In this document: positions 1-9,007 of the stretch, piece after piece
How positions within the stretch are numbered: position 1 is the stretch's first letter
Layout: each line of letters begins with the position of its first letter
Origin: Ketogulonicigenium vulgare WSH-001
GTDB taxonomy: Bacteria; Pseudomonadota; Alphaproteobacteria; Rhodobacterales; Rhodobacteraceae
Length of the DNA: 64,000 bases
Direction: 5' to 3'
Assembly: GCF_000223375.1 (NCBI RefSeq)
Contig: NC_017384.1
Span: forward strand, 124,001 to 188,000
Translations under genes and position numbers: made by a program
Notes under the pieces: model-generated
The model's database searches: none
Seen by the model: the letters and a program-made list of their open reading frames with translations, nothing else
Told to the model about the DNA's origin: nothing

Positions 1-648
1 GTTCGGGGTGATGACCTGCACATCCTCGCGGATCAGGTCTGCCCAGTCGTTGATCCCCTTGGGGTTGCCGTCGCGGACAAGGAACACAATGGTCGATGTA
101 TAGGGCGACGAGTTATGCGGCAGACGTGTTTGCCAATCGGCCGGGATCTTGCCCGTGCTCTCGCCAATCACGTCGATATCGGCGGCCAGGGCCAGCGTCA
201 CGACGCCCGCTTCCAGCCCGTCGATCACGGCCCGCGCTTGCCCGCCCGAGCCGCCATGCGACTGGCGCAGCGTGGGTGCAGGGTTGCCCTGTGCTGTCCA
301 CCATTGTGTGAAAAGCTCATTATATTCGCGATATAGCTCGCGTGTCGGGTCATAAGAGACGTTCAGCAATTCTTGTGCCTGCGCCTGTGCCGGCGGCAGC
401 GCCCCAAAGCTGAGGCTGGCCGAAAGGCCAATGGTGCCCAATGCCCACATGAACCCCCGCGACAGGCTGAGCGAGGCCAGCGCCTGCACAAAGGCCGATG
501 GGCGCTCGACCTCGGTCTGGCCGCGGCCCACGGCCGCGCCGATCAGGCGCCGTCCACCGGCATCAATTTCAACACGTCCGTCACGGGTGGTCCGAATGAA
601 CCTTCCTTGTGCGAATGAATGCGTTCCAGTGCGAATAGTCCGATACAT
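1..648 (-). CDS. Sulfate ABC transporter substrate-binding protein (partial, C-terminus beyond window)
   Basis: Periplasmic binding protein of the Sbp/CysP family that delivers sulfate or thiosulfate to a CysTWA importer. The 216 visible codons run off the left edge. After a signal-peptide-like segment (residues 67-90, ending near ALPPAQAQA) come family motifs: [34 protein letters not shown] and the DWADLI region. The ATG at 648 has GGAG seven bases upstream. That start leaves an unusual leader of about 66 residues before the signal segment; the alternative start Met67 would give a normal secreted protein, but its only upstream purine stretch (GGGGG) lies three bases away. No internal stop is present. 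The rest of a cys operon would lie to the left of the window. Family is certain; the start is not. Confidence 0.85.
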   Translation of the reverse strand, partial: MYRTIRTGTHSFAQGRFIRTTRDGRVEIDAGGRRLIGAAVGRGQTEVERPSAFVQALASLSLSRGFMWALGTIGLSASLSFGALPPAQAQAQELLNVSYDPTRELYREYNELFTQWWTAQGNPAPTLRQSHGGSGGQARAVIDGLEAGVVTLALAADIDVIGESTGKIPADWQTRLPHNSSPYTSTIVFLVRDGNPKGINDWADLIREDVQVITPN

Positions 649-712
649 CTTCAATCTCCGCTTGTCGCCAGAGGTTGGCCATTATCGTTCGGCCTGACCC
701 GATAGGTAAATA

Positions 713-729
713 ACGACATAGCCTGTCGT
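713..729. promoter_or_regulatory. Inverted repeat between divergent sulfate-binding and acyltransferase genes
   Basis: Perfect 6-base inverted repeat ACGACA-TAGCC-TGTCGT with partly symmetrical AT-rich flanks (ATAA on the left, TTTAT on the right). It sits 65 bases upstream of the sulfate-binding protein start, in the 202-base divergent gap. The placement suits an operator for the sulfate gene, but the regulator is unknown and the repeat is short. Confidence 0.3.
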
Positions 730-850
730 GTTTATCAAGAAAAACTATTGGCTGATTTTAGTCGATTTGTAGAATTTCCTTCTCTGCGATGGGGCGGATC
801 GCGGCGCGAATATGGTTTACCTCGGGCCTGCCCAATGGCACTTTGCACGG

Positions 851-2272
851 ATGACCCAGACCATTTCCGTGCCGCTTTGGCTTTTGATTTTGATCGTGTT
901 GTTTGCGGCGGTGACGTTTGCATCTCACTTTCTTTTTCCATCGGTAAGGTGGTTTTTTCGTAAACGAATGGAGCGTGTTGTCGCCCGCGTGAACGAACGT
1001 CTGCCGCGCCCGATCGAGCCGTTCAAACTGGCCGAACGCCACGATATGATCGAGCGGTTGATCTATGATCCTGATGTTGTTGCACAGGTCGTGGAACATG
1101 CCCGCACCAATAATGTCCCCGAGGCCGTCGCGTTCGAGCGTGCCCGTGACTATGCGCGTGAAATTGTGCCTGCTTTTTCGGCGCGCGTTTACTTTTCACT
1201 CGGATTGCGAATCGCCCGCTGGTTGTCCCGCACCCTTTATCGCGTGCGCGTCAGTGGCAGTGATGCGGCGCGATTCGAACGAATCAATCCCGATTCGACC
1301 GTCATCTATGTGGTCAATCACCGCTCGAATATGGATTATATTCTGGTCACTTGGCTGGTGTCGGGATCGACGACCGTTTCTTATGCGGTGGGGGAATGGG
1401 CGCGGGTTTGGCCGCTGTCGTGGCTGATCCGGGCGATGGGTGCGTATTTCATCCGGCGCAAGGCGCGCGGCGCGCTTTATCGCCGCGTGCTGGAACGCTA
1501 TGTGCAGATGGCGACCGCCGGGGGCGTCACGCAGGCGTTTTTTCCCGAAGGCGGGCTGTCGCTGGATGGCTATCAGGCCAAGGCCAAGCTGGGGCTGTTT
1601 TCCTATCAGGTCGAAAATTACCGCCCCGGTATGCGCAATATCGTCTTTGTGCCTGTCGCGATTAACTATGATCGCATTTTGGAAGACCGCTTTTTGATCG
1701 CCGCCGATCAGTCGGGCGTGCGCAAATTCCGTCCTCCGATCCTGCGCGGGCTATGGGCGATGACCAGCCACTTGCTGCAACGGATGACATTGCGGTTCCG
1801 CGGCTTTGGCTCGGCCACCGTCGCCTTTGGCACGCCGTTGTCACTGGCCGATGCCGCGCCCACGGGCGGCGCGGGCAAAACGCAAGAGATCGCGGACGAG
1901 ATGATGGCCCGCATTCGCGCCGTCATGCCCGTGGTTCCCGTGCCGCTGATCGCCCGCGCGCTGCTGGTGATGGAGGAGCCGACCCGCGCCAAGCTGCTGG
2001 GCGCTGTCACCGCCGATCTTGAGGCATTGCGCGGCTCGGACGCGCTGTTGATGCGCCGAAAACCGCAAGATGTCGTGGATGATGCCCTTGCCGCGCTGAT
2101 CGAGCGGCGCATCCTGCGCGAGCATGGGGCAGATTTGATCATCGCGCCGGATAGTCTGCGGGTGCTGCGGTTCTATGCCGCCTCGATCCAGCATCACTTT
2201 GGCGAAGGCCCCGCGCAGCCGGTCGAGCATCTCACCCCCGAGAATGAGCAGCAAAAGCTGCTGGTCAGCTAG
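851..2272 (+). CDS. PlsB-like glycerol-3-phosphate / lysophospholipid 1-acyltransferase
   Basis: Inner-membrane acyltransferase of 473 residues in the PlsC/PlsB superfamily, expected to acylate glycerol-3-phosphate or lysophosphatidate. A transmembrane helix occupies residues 5-25. The catalytic HX4D motif appears as NHRSNMDYIL, which is the PlsB style, and a second block FFPEGGLSLDG follows about 80 residues later. The ATG at 851 places the hydrophobic helix at the N-terminus; an upstream in-frame ATG at 812 would add 13 unlikely residues. Neither has a strong ribosome site. The gene ends eight bases into the oppositely oriented helicase gene. The window also encodes plsY and a plsC-like enzyme, so this is a third acyltransferase. 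Substrate is inferred. Confidence 0.8.
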   Translation: MTQTISVPLWLLILIVLFAAVTFASHFLFPSVRWFFRKRMERVVARVNERLPRPIEPFKLAERHDMIERLIYDPDVVAQVVEHARTNNVPEAVAFERARDYAREIVPAFSARVYFSLGLRIARWLSRTLYRVRVSGSDAARFERINPDSTVIYVVNHRSNMDYILVTWLVSGSTTVSYAVGEWARVWPLSWLIRAMGAYFIRRKARGALYRRVLERYVQMATAGGVTQAFFPEGGLSLDGYQAKAKLGLFSYQVENYRPGMRNIVFVPVAINYDRILEDRFLIAADQSGVRKFRPPILRGLWAMTSHLLQRMTLRFRGFGSATVAFGTPLSLADAAPTGGAGKTQEIADEMMARIRAVMPVVPVPLIARALLVMEEPTRAKLLGAVTADLEALRGSDALLMRRKPQDVVDDALAALIERRILREHGADLIIAPDSLRVLRFYAASIQHHFGEGPAQPVEHLTPENEQQKLLVS

Positions 2273-3788
2273 GCTCTTCGGCCACCAGTTCCAGCTTTGT
2301 CGGCACCTCGAGGTCGCCGGTTGCCAGCGGGCCTGCGGGCCGCGACAGGGCATAGCGGGTGACCCAGCGCAGTTCGCGTTCGGCGCGTGTGATCGCGACA
2401 TAGGCGAGGCGTTTCCACAGCGGCTGACCTGCCTCGGATCGCCCTGCGCGGGCGGCGGCCAGAATATCGGGCGCGAAAACCTGCACCGTATCCCATTGCG
2501 AGCCTTGCGCCTTGTGGATCGTCACAGCGGCGCCATGCAAAAAGGTCGCGCCCATTTTGGCGGCATAGGGGATGAAGGGTTCTTCCTCGCCGACCTGCTC
2601 GATCTTGATGATGCTGGATGCGCCAAGGCGCGGGTCCTCGGCCCCCATCACATGCAAGCGGGAAAAGCCGGGGCGCTTGCCCGGCCCAAGGTAAATCACC
2701 TGCGCACCTTTGATCAGGCCGCGCGCCTCAAGGTCGAGGCGCTTTTTGCGGTGCTGTTGCGGCAGCTCGATCCCGTCGCAGATCAGCGGCTCGCCGGGCA
2801 GCAGGCTGTCGGCGGGGGCGCTGTAAACCGCGCGAAAGGCATGGATCAGGCGAATGCGCGTGGCGTTGCGCCAGACCAGCACCGGACTGCGCGCCATCAG
2901 ATCGCTTTCGACCCGCTGCGCCAGCACCACACGCGGATCGCGGCGGGCGGCCTGTTCGATCATCGTCTCGAAACTGTCGAAATCGAGGGCGGGGTCAGCC
3001 AAAGCATGGGCCAGATCAAGGATCGGGCTGTCGGCCTCTTGCCGGTGGATGCGGTTCAGCACGAGGCGGCGTTTTTCCGGCAGCTTGTCAAATGCCATGC
3101 CGCCCACACCCTGCACCGGGGGTAGCTGCGCCGGATCGCCGAACAGGATCAGCGTCGGGAAAATCTCTTGCAGGTCTTTCAACTGCCGCTCGTCCAGCAT
3201 CGAGCTTTCGTCGATAAAGCCGATATCCAGTGGATCTTCGCGGCGCTTCCAGCCGGTGATAAAATCCGACCCGCGCAGACCCGCTGCCGCCAGCGCCGCC
3301 GGGATACTGGCGTTCTGGACATAGCTGGCATAGGCGCGATCCAATTGGATGTCGGTGACGGCATCGGTCGCCTCGGGGCGGTCACCTTGGCCGGTCAGCC
3401 ATTCGGCCAGCTTTTCATAATCGGGGTCATAGACCGGCGAATACAGAATCCGGTGGATCGTCGTTGCAGGCACGCCGCGATTGCGCAGCACCGATGCGGC
3501 CTTGTTGGTGGGGGACAGCACGGCCAGCGTGCGGCGGTCCTTGCGGGCCTTGCCCTCCCAATCAGCGGAGATAATCTCGACCCCGGATTCTTTCAGCGCG
3601 CGGGTCATTTGCGCCAGCAGCAGCGTTTTACCCGAACCGGCCTTGCCGATGACGGCCAACGTGCGCTGGGTCTCGCTGGGCGGGCCGATGATCTGGCTGT
3701 CATCAAGGTCAACGCCGGCATCATGAAGCGCGGCGGCAACCGCGTCCCATGCTTCGGCCTGATCGGGGGAAAGGGCAACAGAACTCAT
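2265..3788 (-). CDS. ATP-dependent RecD-like (SF1) DNA helicase
   Basis: Protein of 507 residues with a superfamily 1 helicase core. Walker A is GKAGSGKT near residue 50. Motif II reads [11 protein letters not shown] and motif [12 protein letters not shown], both near the middle. The C-terminal UvrD/RecD domain carries [16 protein letters not shown] and [16 protein letters not shown]. The motif set fits the exodeoxyribonuclease V alpha/RecD2-like family of stand-alone helicases in alphaproteobacteria rather than a RecBCD subunit, as no recB or recC is nearby. It is transcribed towards the acyltransferase and overlaps it by eight bases; its start lies 84 bases from aroQ on the other strand. 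The DNA transaction it serves is unknown. Confidence 0.82.
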   Translation of the reverse strand: MSSVALSPDQAEAWDAVAAALHDAGVDLDDSQIIGPPSETQRTLAVIGKAGSGKTLLLAQMTRALKESGVEIISADWEGKARKDRRTLAVLSPTNKAASVLRNRGVPATTIHRILYSPVYDPDYEKLAEWLTGQGDRPEATDAVTDIQLDRAYASYVQNASIPAALAAAGLRGSDFITGWKRREDPLDIGFIDESSMLDERQLKDLQEIFPTLILFGDPAQLPPVQGVGGMAFDKLPEKRRLVLNRIHRQEADSPILDLAHALADPALDFDSFETMIEQAARRDPRVVLAQRVESDLMARSPVLVWRNATRIRLIHAFRAVYSAPADSLLPGEPLICDGIELPQQHRKKRLDLEARGLIKGAQVIYLGPGKRPGFSRLHVMGAEDPRLGASSIIKIEQVGEEEPFIPYAAKMGATFLHGAAVTIHKAQGSQWDTVQVFAPDILAAARAGRSEAGQPLWKRLAYVAITRAERELRWVTRYALSRPAGPLATGDLEVPTKLELVAEEPS

Positions 3789-3872
3789 GGCGCGACCCTA
3801 GCGGGGCAGGGCGACTTGCGCCAGTGGCGGCGATGGGTCATGCAAGTGCAAACCTTGCAAAGGATGATCCAC

Positions 3873-4307
3873 ATGAAACACGTTTTGCTGCTGAACGGCC
3901 CGAACCTGAACATGCTGGGCCGCCGCCAGCCCGAAATTTACGGCGCCGAGACCCTTGCCGATATCGTCGCACGCTGCACCCTGCGCGCCAGCGACCTTGG
4001 TTTCACCCTCGAGGCGCGCCAATCGAATTATGAGGGCGAGCTGGTCACCTGGATTCAGGACGCGCGCGAGAAAGCCGATGCGATCATCATCAACCCCGGT
4101 GCCTATAGCCACACATCCGTCGCCATTTTGGACGCGCTGAGCATGTTCGAGGGCCGCGTGATGGAGGTGCATCTGTCGAACATCCACAAGCGCGAGGCGT
4201 TCCGCCATCACTCTTATGTGTCGGCACGCGCCGATGCGGTCATTGCAGGTTGCGGCGCCGAGGGGTATGAACTTGCCCTGCTCCGCCTGGCGACGCTGCT
4301 GGGCTGA
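3873..4307 (+). CDS. aroQ: Type II 3-dehydroquinate dehydratase
   Basis: Shikimate-pathway enzyme that dehydrates 3-dehydroquinate. The 144 residues match the usual length. Conserved blocks are all present: [13 protein letters not shown] at the N-terminus (lid tyrosine in EIYG), [22 protein letters not shown] and [19 protein letters not shown] chose the ATG at 3873 because AAGGA lies eight bases upstream; an ATG at 3864 overlaps that site. A much longer open frame extends upstream but is only the antisense of the helicase gene. The ABC exporter genes follow after 15 bases and may be co-transcribed. Confidence 0.95.
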   Translation: MKHVLLLNGPNLNMLGRRQPEIYGAETLADIVARCTLRASDLGFTLEARQSNYEGELVTWIQDAREKADAIIINPGAYSHTSVAILDALSMFEGRVMEVHLSNIHKREAFRHHSYVSARADAVIAGCGAEGYELALLRLATLLG

Positions 4308-4322
4308 CCCCGAAGGACTAAT

Positions 4323-5264
4323 ATGACACAAGCAAGACCCACGATCTTGCAGGTTGATAACCTGCAGAAACGCTACCCGTCTGGCTTTACCGCGCTGAAC
4401 GGCGTCACGCTGGATGTGCGCGAGGGCGAGATATTGGCGCTGCTCGGGCCAAATGGTGCCGGCAAGACCACGCTGATCTCGACCATCTGCGGCATTGCCC
4501 GCGCCACCGGCGGCTCGGTCACCGTTGGCGGCTATGATATTTTGCGCAATTACCGCGAGGCGCGCCGCCTGATCGGCCTTGTGCCGCAGGAATTGACCAT
4601 CGATGGCTGGGAGCCGGTGCTGCAATCGCTGCGGTTCTCGCGCGGGTTGATGGGCGAGGCGCCGGACGAGGCCTATCTGACCGGTCTGCTGGATCGCCTG
4701 TCGCTGGGCGATAAGGCCACCGCGCGCGTCAACCAGCTATCGGGCGGGATGAAACGCCGTGTGCTGATCGGCAAGGCGCTGGCCCACCGCCCGCGCGTTC
4801 TGTTCCTTGACGAGCCGACCGCCGGCGTCGATGTAGAGCTGCGCCGTGACATGTGGGATCTGGTTGCCGATCTGAAATCGCAGGGCGTCACTATCATCCT
4901 GACCACCCATTATCTGGAAGAAGCCGAGGCCATCGCCGACCGCATCGCGGTTATCGACAAAGGCAAGATCCTGCTGGTCGAGGATAAAGACGTGCTGATG
5001 CGCCAGATGGGCCGCAAAATGCTGCGTATCACGCTGGATGCACCGCTGGATGCCATCCCCGAGGGCCTGGCCCGCGAAGGGCTAGAGCTGGCCGAGGATG
5101 GCCGCGCCTTGGTCTATACCTATGACACCCACGCGGCTGAAACCGGCATTCGCGCGCTGCTGAACGATCTAAGCGCGGTTGGGCTGAATATGCTGGATCT
5201 GGCCACGCATGAAAGCTCGTTGGAAGAGATCTTCATTGATCTGGTGAAAGGAGGCCGGGCATGA
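4323..5264 (+). CDS. ABC-2 type exporter, ATP-binding protein
   Basis: ATPase subunit of a DrrA/NatA-like ABC exporter, 313 residues. Walker A is [13 protein letters not shown] (about residue 42), the signature is [15 protein letters not shown], Walker B is [12 protein letters not shown] and the H-loop [16 protein letters not shown]-terminal extension of about 90 residues is typical of drug or polysaccharide exporters. AAGGA precedes the ATG by six bases. The stop overlaps the start of the permease gene in ATGA, so the two are translationally coupled. The substrate cannot be read from sequence; orthologues are usually labelled multidrug exporters. Confidence 0.9.
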   Translation: MTQARPTILQVDNLQKRYPSGFTALNGVTLDVREGEILALLGPNGAGKTTLISTICGIARATGGSVTVGGYDILRNYREARRLIGLVPQELTIDGWEPVLQSLRFSRGLMGEAPDEAYLTGLLDRLSLGDKATARVNQLSGGMKRRVLIGKALAHRPRVLFLDEPTAGVDVELRRDMWDLVADLKSQGVTIILTTHYLEEAEAIADRIAVIDKGKILLVEDKDVLMRQMGRKMLRITLDAPLDAIPEGLAREGLELAEDGRALVYTYDTHAAETGIRALLNDLSAVGLNMLDLATHESSLEEIFIDLVKGGRA

Positions 5265-6028
5265 CCATGAACTGGCGCGCCGTCTGGGCGATTTACCGCA
5301 ATGAAATGAACCGCTTCTTCCGCACGATGTATCAAAGCATCGTCTCGCCCGTCATCTCGACCGCGCTCTATTTCGTTGTCTTTGGCACGGCGATCGGCAG
5401 CCGCATCCCGACGATCGAGGGGGTCAGCTATGCCGCCTTTATCGTGCCGGGCCTGATCATGCTGTCGCTGATCATGCAGGGCACATCGAACGCATCCTTC
5501 GGCATCTATCGGCCGCGGTTTGTCGGCGCGATTTATGAACTGCTCGCCGCCCCGATCAGCTTTCTCGAGGTTGTCTTGGGCTTTGTCGGCGCAGCGGCCA
5601 GCAAGGCGATGTTTATCGGGGCGATCATCTTGCTGACTTCGACCTTCTTCGTCGAATTGCACTTTGCCCATCCACTGGCGATCCTAGCGTTCTTTGTGCT
5701 GACGGCGGTGACGTTTTCGCTGTTCGGCTTTGTCATCGGGATTTGGGCGGATAGTTTTGAACAGGTGAACCTGATCCCCGGCCTTGTACTGACGCCTTTG
5801 GTTTTCCTTGGCGGCACGTTCTATTCGATCTCGATGCTGCCGCCTGCGTGGCAGGTCATCAGCATGTTCAACCCGGTGGTTTATTTGATCTCGGGGTTCC
5901 GCTGGGCGTTTTTCGGCTATGCGGATGTGCCCGTGCTGGCTAGCCTTGCGGCAATCGCCGGATTTTTGGCGCTGTGCCTGACCATCGTGTGGATCATCTT
6001 CCGCACCGGCTGGCGGTTGAGGAAGTAA
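5261..6028 (+). CDS. ABC-2 type exporter, permease protein
   Basis: Membrane subunit partnering the ATPase encoded just upstream (four-base overlap). The 255 residues contain about six hydrophobic helices, with the ABC-2 family features: an amphipathic N-terminal stretch, [15 protein letters not shown] in the first half, and [19 protein letters not shown] before the last helices. It corresponds to the NodJ/DrrB group. Two ATG codons lie at 5261 and 5267; the first forms the coupling overlap. Substrate unknown. Confidence 0.9.
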   Translation: MTMNWRAVWAIYRNEMNRFFRTMYQSIVSPVISTALYFVVFGTAIGSRIPTIEGVSYAAFIVPGLIMLSLIMQGTSNASFGIYRPRFVGAIYELLAAPISFLEVVLGFVGAAASKAMFIGAIILLTSTFFVELHFAHPLAILAFFVLTAVTFSLFGFVIGIWADSFEQVNLIPGLVLTPLVFLGGTFYSISMLPPAWQVISMFNPVVYLISGFRWAFFGYADVPVLASLAAIAGFLALCLTIVWIIFRTGWRLRK

Positions 6029-6034
6029 CATCTG

Positions 6035-6196
6035 ATGCTCATCAAAATTGTCATCGTCTTTCTGGGCTTCATGCTGCTGGTCGCCATGTTTGCCGGACAG
6101 ATCATGAAATGGATGGGGAAAAAGCCGCGATTGGCGACCACCTGCAAACGATGTGGGCGGCCGCTGATCGCGGGTAAATGCGACTGCAAAGGATAG
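6035..6196 (+). CDS. Small membrane protein with a C-terminal four-cysteine motif
   Basis: An open frame of 53 residues fits between the exporter permease (six bases upstream) and the reductase gene (three bases downstream). Residues 1-25 form one hydrophobic helix (KIVIVFLGFMLLVAMFAG), followed by a basic stretch and the motif TCKRCGRPLIAGKCDCKG, i.e. Cys-x2-Cys-x8-Cys-x-Cys, which looks like a tiny zinc ribbon. Tight packing and the organised helix-plus-ribbon layout argue that it is real although it is very short. Function unknown; it may be membrane-anchored with the metal site in the cytoplasm. Confidence 0.7.
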   Translation: MLIKIVIVFLGFMLLVAMFAGQIMKWMGKKPRLATTCKRCGRPLIAGKCDCKG

Positions 6197-6199
6197 GCG

Positions 6200-6976
6200 A
6201 TGCGGGCATTGGTCACTGGGGCAGGCGCGCGGCTGGGGCAGGCGATGGCGCTGTATCTGGGGCGTCGGGGTTTCGATGTGGCGGTGCATTACGCCACATC
6301 GAAATCGGGCGCCGATGACACTGTCGCCGCGCTGCAGGCGATGGGGCGCCGCGCCGCCGCGCTGCAAGCCGATCTGCTGGTCGAGGATGAGGTGCAGGGC
6401 CTGATCGCCCGCGCGGCAGACGCCCTTGGCGGCAAGCTGACCTGTCTTGTGAACAATGCTTCGGTCTTTGAATATGACAATATCCGCACCGCCAGCCGCG
6501 ACAGCTGGGATCGGCATATCGAATCGAACCTGCGCGCGCCCTTTGTCCTGACCCAAGGCTTTGCCCTGCAAGCCCCCAAAGCCATCGCCGATATCAGGGG
6601 CGAGCCTGTGGCGCAGGCCTTGGTCGTGAATATGCTGGACCAGCGCATCCACAAGCTGACCCCCGAATTCATGTCCTATACCATCGCCAAAATGGGGCTT
6701 TGGGCGCTGACGCGCACGGCGGCACAGGCGCTGGCGCCCGATGTGCGCGTGAACGCCATCGGCCCCGGCCCGACTTTGCGCGGCGCGCGCCAATCCGAGG
6801 GGCATTTTGCCCGCCAGCGTGCCGCGACGATCCTGTCGCGCGGCTCGAACCCCGATGATATCTGCGCGGCTCTGGGATACTTTCTGGATGCGCCATCGGT
6901 CACCGGGCAGATGCTGGCAACCGATGGCGGCCAGCACCTTGGGTGGCAGACTCCCGACATTTTGGGTGTCGAGTAG
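6200..6976 (+). CDS. SDR-family oxidoreductase, PTR1/FolM-like pteridine reductase
   Basis: Short-chain dehydrogenase of 258 residues. The cofactor motif reads TGAGARLG, matching the TGxxxRxG variant of pteridine reductases, which use NADPH. NNASVFEYD is the structural Asn motif. The catalytic Tyr-x3-Lys is in SYTIAKMGL. The C-terminal segment VTGQMLATDGGQHLG is usual for SDRs. By family it would reduce dihydropteridines such as dihydromonapterin or dihydrofolate, but substrate assignment rests only on the motif. It starts three bases after the small membrane protein gene and is followed by uvrC after a 120-base gap. Confidence 0.8.
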   Translation: MRALVTGAGARLGQAMALYLGRRGFDVAVHYATSKSGADDTVAALQAMGRRAAALQADLLVEDEVQGLIARAADALGGKLTCLVNNASVFEYDNIRTASRDSWDRHIESNLRAPFVLTQGFALQAPKAIADIRGEPVAQALVVNMLDQRIHKLTPEFMSYTIAKMGLWALTRTAAQALAPDVRVNAIGPGPTLRGARQSEGHFARQRAATILSRGSNPDDICAALGYFLDAPSVTGQMLATDGGQHLGWQTPDILGVE

Positions 6977-7040
6977 TTCACTTTTCGTTCGAAATGATTA
7001 GATTGTGCGGCAGTCGATCATTAGGCAGGCCATGCACAGC

Positions 7041-7079
7041 TTATCCCAACGTTATCCACAGGCTTTTGCGATATCCACG
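7041..7079 (+). promoter_or_regulatory. Cluster of DnaA-box-like sequences upstream of uvrC
   Basis: A perfect consensus DnaA box, TTATCCACA, lies at 7052-7060. A near match, TTATCCCAA, starts at 7041, exactly 11 bases before it in the same orientation, and a weaker one, ATATCCACG, starts at 7071. All are in the 120-base gap before uvrC. The spacing of about one helical turn suggests cooperative DnaA binding and possibly DnaA control of uvrC. I see no AT-rich unwinding element or dnaA/dnaN genes, so this is not proposed as an origin. Confidence 0.45.
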
Positions 7080-7096
7080 CACAGGGTTTTCCCGCG

Positions 7097-8953
7097 ATGA
7101 GCGAGACGCCCCTGATCGGTCATGCCCTGATCGCAGATTATCTGAAGCGGCTTGACGGCTCGCCCGGTGTCTATCGGATGCTGGATGGGGAAAGCCGCGT
7201 GCTTTACGTCGGCAAGGCGAAAAACCTGCGGGCGAGGGTGTCGAATTACGCGCGTGAGGGCGGCCATTCCGTGCGCATCGACCGCATGATCCGCGAAACC
7301 CGCGCCATGATGTTTCTGACGACCAAGACCGAGGTCGAGGCGCTGTTGCTGGAACAAAACCTCATCAAGCAGTTGAAACCACATTATAATGTGCTGCTGC
7401 GTGACGATAAAAGCTTCCCCAATATCCGCATCAGCCGTGACCATGCCTTCCCGCAGATCGCCAAACATCGCGGCGCGCGCAATGAAAAGGCCGATTACTT
7501 CGGCCCCTTCGCCAGTGCGGGGGCGGTAAATCGCACGCTGAACCAGTTGCAAAAGGCGTTCCAACTGCGGGTCTGCGAGGACAGCAGTTTCAACAACCGC
7601 TCGCGTCCTTGCCTTTTGCACCAGATCAAACGCTGTTCGGCCCCCTGCGTCGGCAAGATCAGCGCCGCCGATTACGCCGCTGAAGTGGCCGAGGCGAAGC
7701 TGTTCTTGCAAGGCCGCAGCGCCGCGATTCAGGAACGGCTGGGCGCCGAGATGGCCGCCGCATCCGAGGCGATGGAGTTTGAACGCGCGGCCGCCCTGCG
7801 TGACCGTATCCGTGCGCTGACCGCGGTGCAGACTTCGCAGGGCATCAACCCGCGCACCGTCCCCGAGGCGGATGTGATCGCGCTGCATATGGAACATGGG
7901 CAGGCCTGTGTGCAGGTGTTTTTCATCCGTGCGAACCAGAACTGGGGCAACCACGATTTCTACCCCAAGCTGAACGAGGAAACCGACGCGGGCGAGGTGA
8001 TGCAGGCCTTTGTCGGGCAGTTCTATGCCAATCGCGATCCCGCGCGGGTCGTGCTGTTGTCACAGGGGCTGGATGATCCCGATCTGATGGCGCAGGCTTT
8101 GTCCGAAAAGGCGGGGCGCAAGATCGAAATCGCGGTGCCACAGCGCGGCGAGCGGGCGGAACTGGTCGAGGGCGCTTTGCGCAACGCCCGCGAAAGCCTA
8201 GGCCGCCGCATGTCCGAAACCGCAACGCAGCGCCGTCTGCTGGACGGCCTGGCCGAAGCCTTTGACCTCGACGGCCCGCCGCGCCGGATCGAGCTTTATG
8301 ATAACTCGCATATCCAAGGCGCCCATGCGATCGGCGCGATGGTGGTGGCCGGCCCCGAGGGGTTCGAGAAGAACCAATATCGCAAGTTCAATATCAAAGA
8401 TCCAAACACCACCCCCGGCGACGACTTTGCCATGATGCGCGAGGTGCTGACCCGCCGGTTCCAGCGCCTTTTGCGCGAGGACCCCGACCGCCAGACCGCC
8501 GAATGGCCTGACCTTTTGTTCATCGACGGCGGCGCGGGGCAGGTCTCGGCCGTGCATGGCGTGCTGGTGGAACTCGGGGTCGAGGATGTCGCCATGATCG
8601 GGATCGCCAAGGGCGAGGATCGCGATTTGGGGAAAGAGGAATTCTATCGCCACGGCCGCCCCGTGATGGCCCTGCGGCACAATGATCCGGTGCTGTATTT
8701 CATCCAGCGCATGCGGGACGAGGTGCACCGTTTCGCCATCGGCACCCACCGCGCCAAACGGTCAAAGGCCTTTACCACCAATGCGCTGGACGAATTGCCA
8801 GGCGTCGGCCCCGCGCGCAAACGGGCGCTGCTGCAGCATTTCGGCAGCGCAAAGGATGTCTCCAACGCCCACCTCGAAGATTTGAAGGCGGTGCCGGGGA
8901 TTTCGGATGCGATGGCCGAGAAGATCTATAACTATTTCCATGCCAAGGGCTGA
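7097..8953 (+). CDS. uvrC: UvrABC system protein C, excinuclease
   Basis: Subunit that makes both incisions in nucleotide excision repair. The 618 residues have the standard layout. The GIY-YIG nuclease domain (residues 20-100) shows SPGVYRMLDGESRVLYVGKA. The UVR motif for UvrB contact lies near residue 210-245 (AMEFERAAALRDRIRAL). The RNase H-like endonuclease domain includes RIELYDNSHIQGAHAIGAMV and LLFIDGGAGQVSAV. A C-terminal helix-hairpin-helix pair begins at LDELPGVGPARKRALL. The ribosome site is weak (AGGG ten bases upstream). DnaA-box-like sequences lie in the leader. pgsA follows after 54 bases. Confidence 0.97.
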   Translation: MSETPLIGHALIADYLKRLDGSPGVYRMLDGESRVLYVGKAKNLRARVSNYAREGGHSVRIDRMIRETRAMMFLTTKTEVEALLLEQNLIKQLKPHYNVLLRDDKSFPNIRISRDHAFPQIAKHRGARNEKADYFGPFASAGAVNRTLNQLQKAFQLRVCEDSSFNNRSRPCLLHQIKRCSAPCVGKISAADYAAEVAEAKLFLQGRSAAIQERLGAEMAAASEAMEFERAAALRDRIRALTAVQTSQGINPRTVPEADVIALHMEHGQACVQVFFIRANQNWGNHDFYPKLNEETDAGEVMQAFVGQFYANRDPARVVLLSQGLDDPDLMAQALSEKAGRKIEIAVPQRGERAELVEGALRNARESLGRRMSETATQRRLLDGLAEAFDLDGPPRRIELYDNSHIQGAHAIGAMVVAGPEGFEKNQYRKFNIKDPNTTPGDDFAMMREVLTRRFQRLLREDPDRQTAEWPDLLFIDGGAGQVSAVHGVLVELGVEDVAMIGIAKGEDRDLGKEEFYRHGRPVMALRHNDPVLYFIQRMRDEVHRFAIGTHRAKRSKAFTTNALDELPGVGPARKRALLQHFGSAKDVSNAHLEDLKAVPGISDAMAEKIYNYFHAKG

Positions 8954-9007
8954 TTGCTTGACTTGGGGCAGGCATCGCCGCATGCAGGGGCGAAGATGGG
9001 GGAATGA

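Noticed and set aside
3168..3872. N-terminal extension of aroQ by 235 codons
   Set aside because: It is antisense of the helicase gene; the enzyme is complete from 3873 with a good ribosome site.
6977..7096. Chromosome origin at the DnaA boxes
   Set aside because: No dnaA, dnaN or hemE/parAB neighbours and no AT-rich unwinding region; only regulatory binding is suggested.
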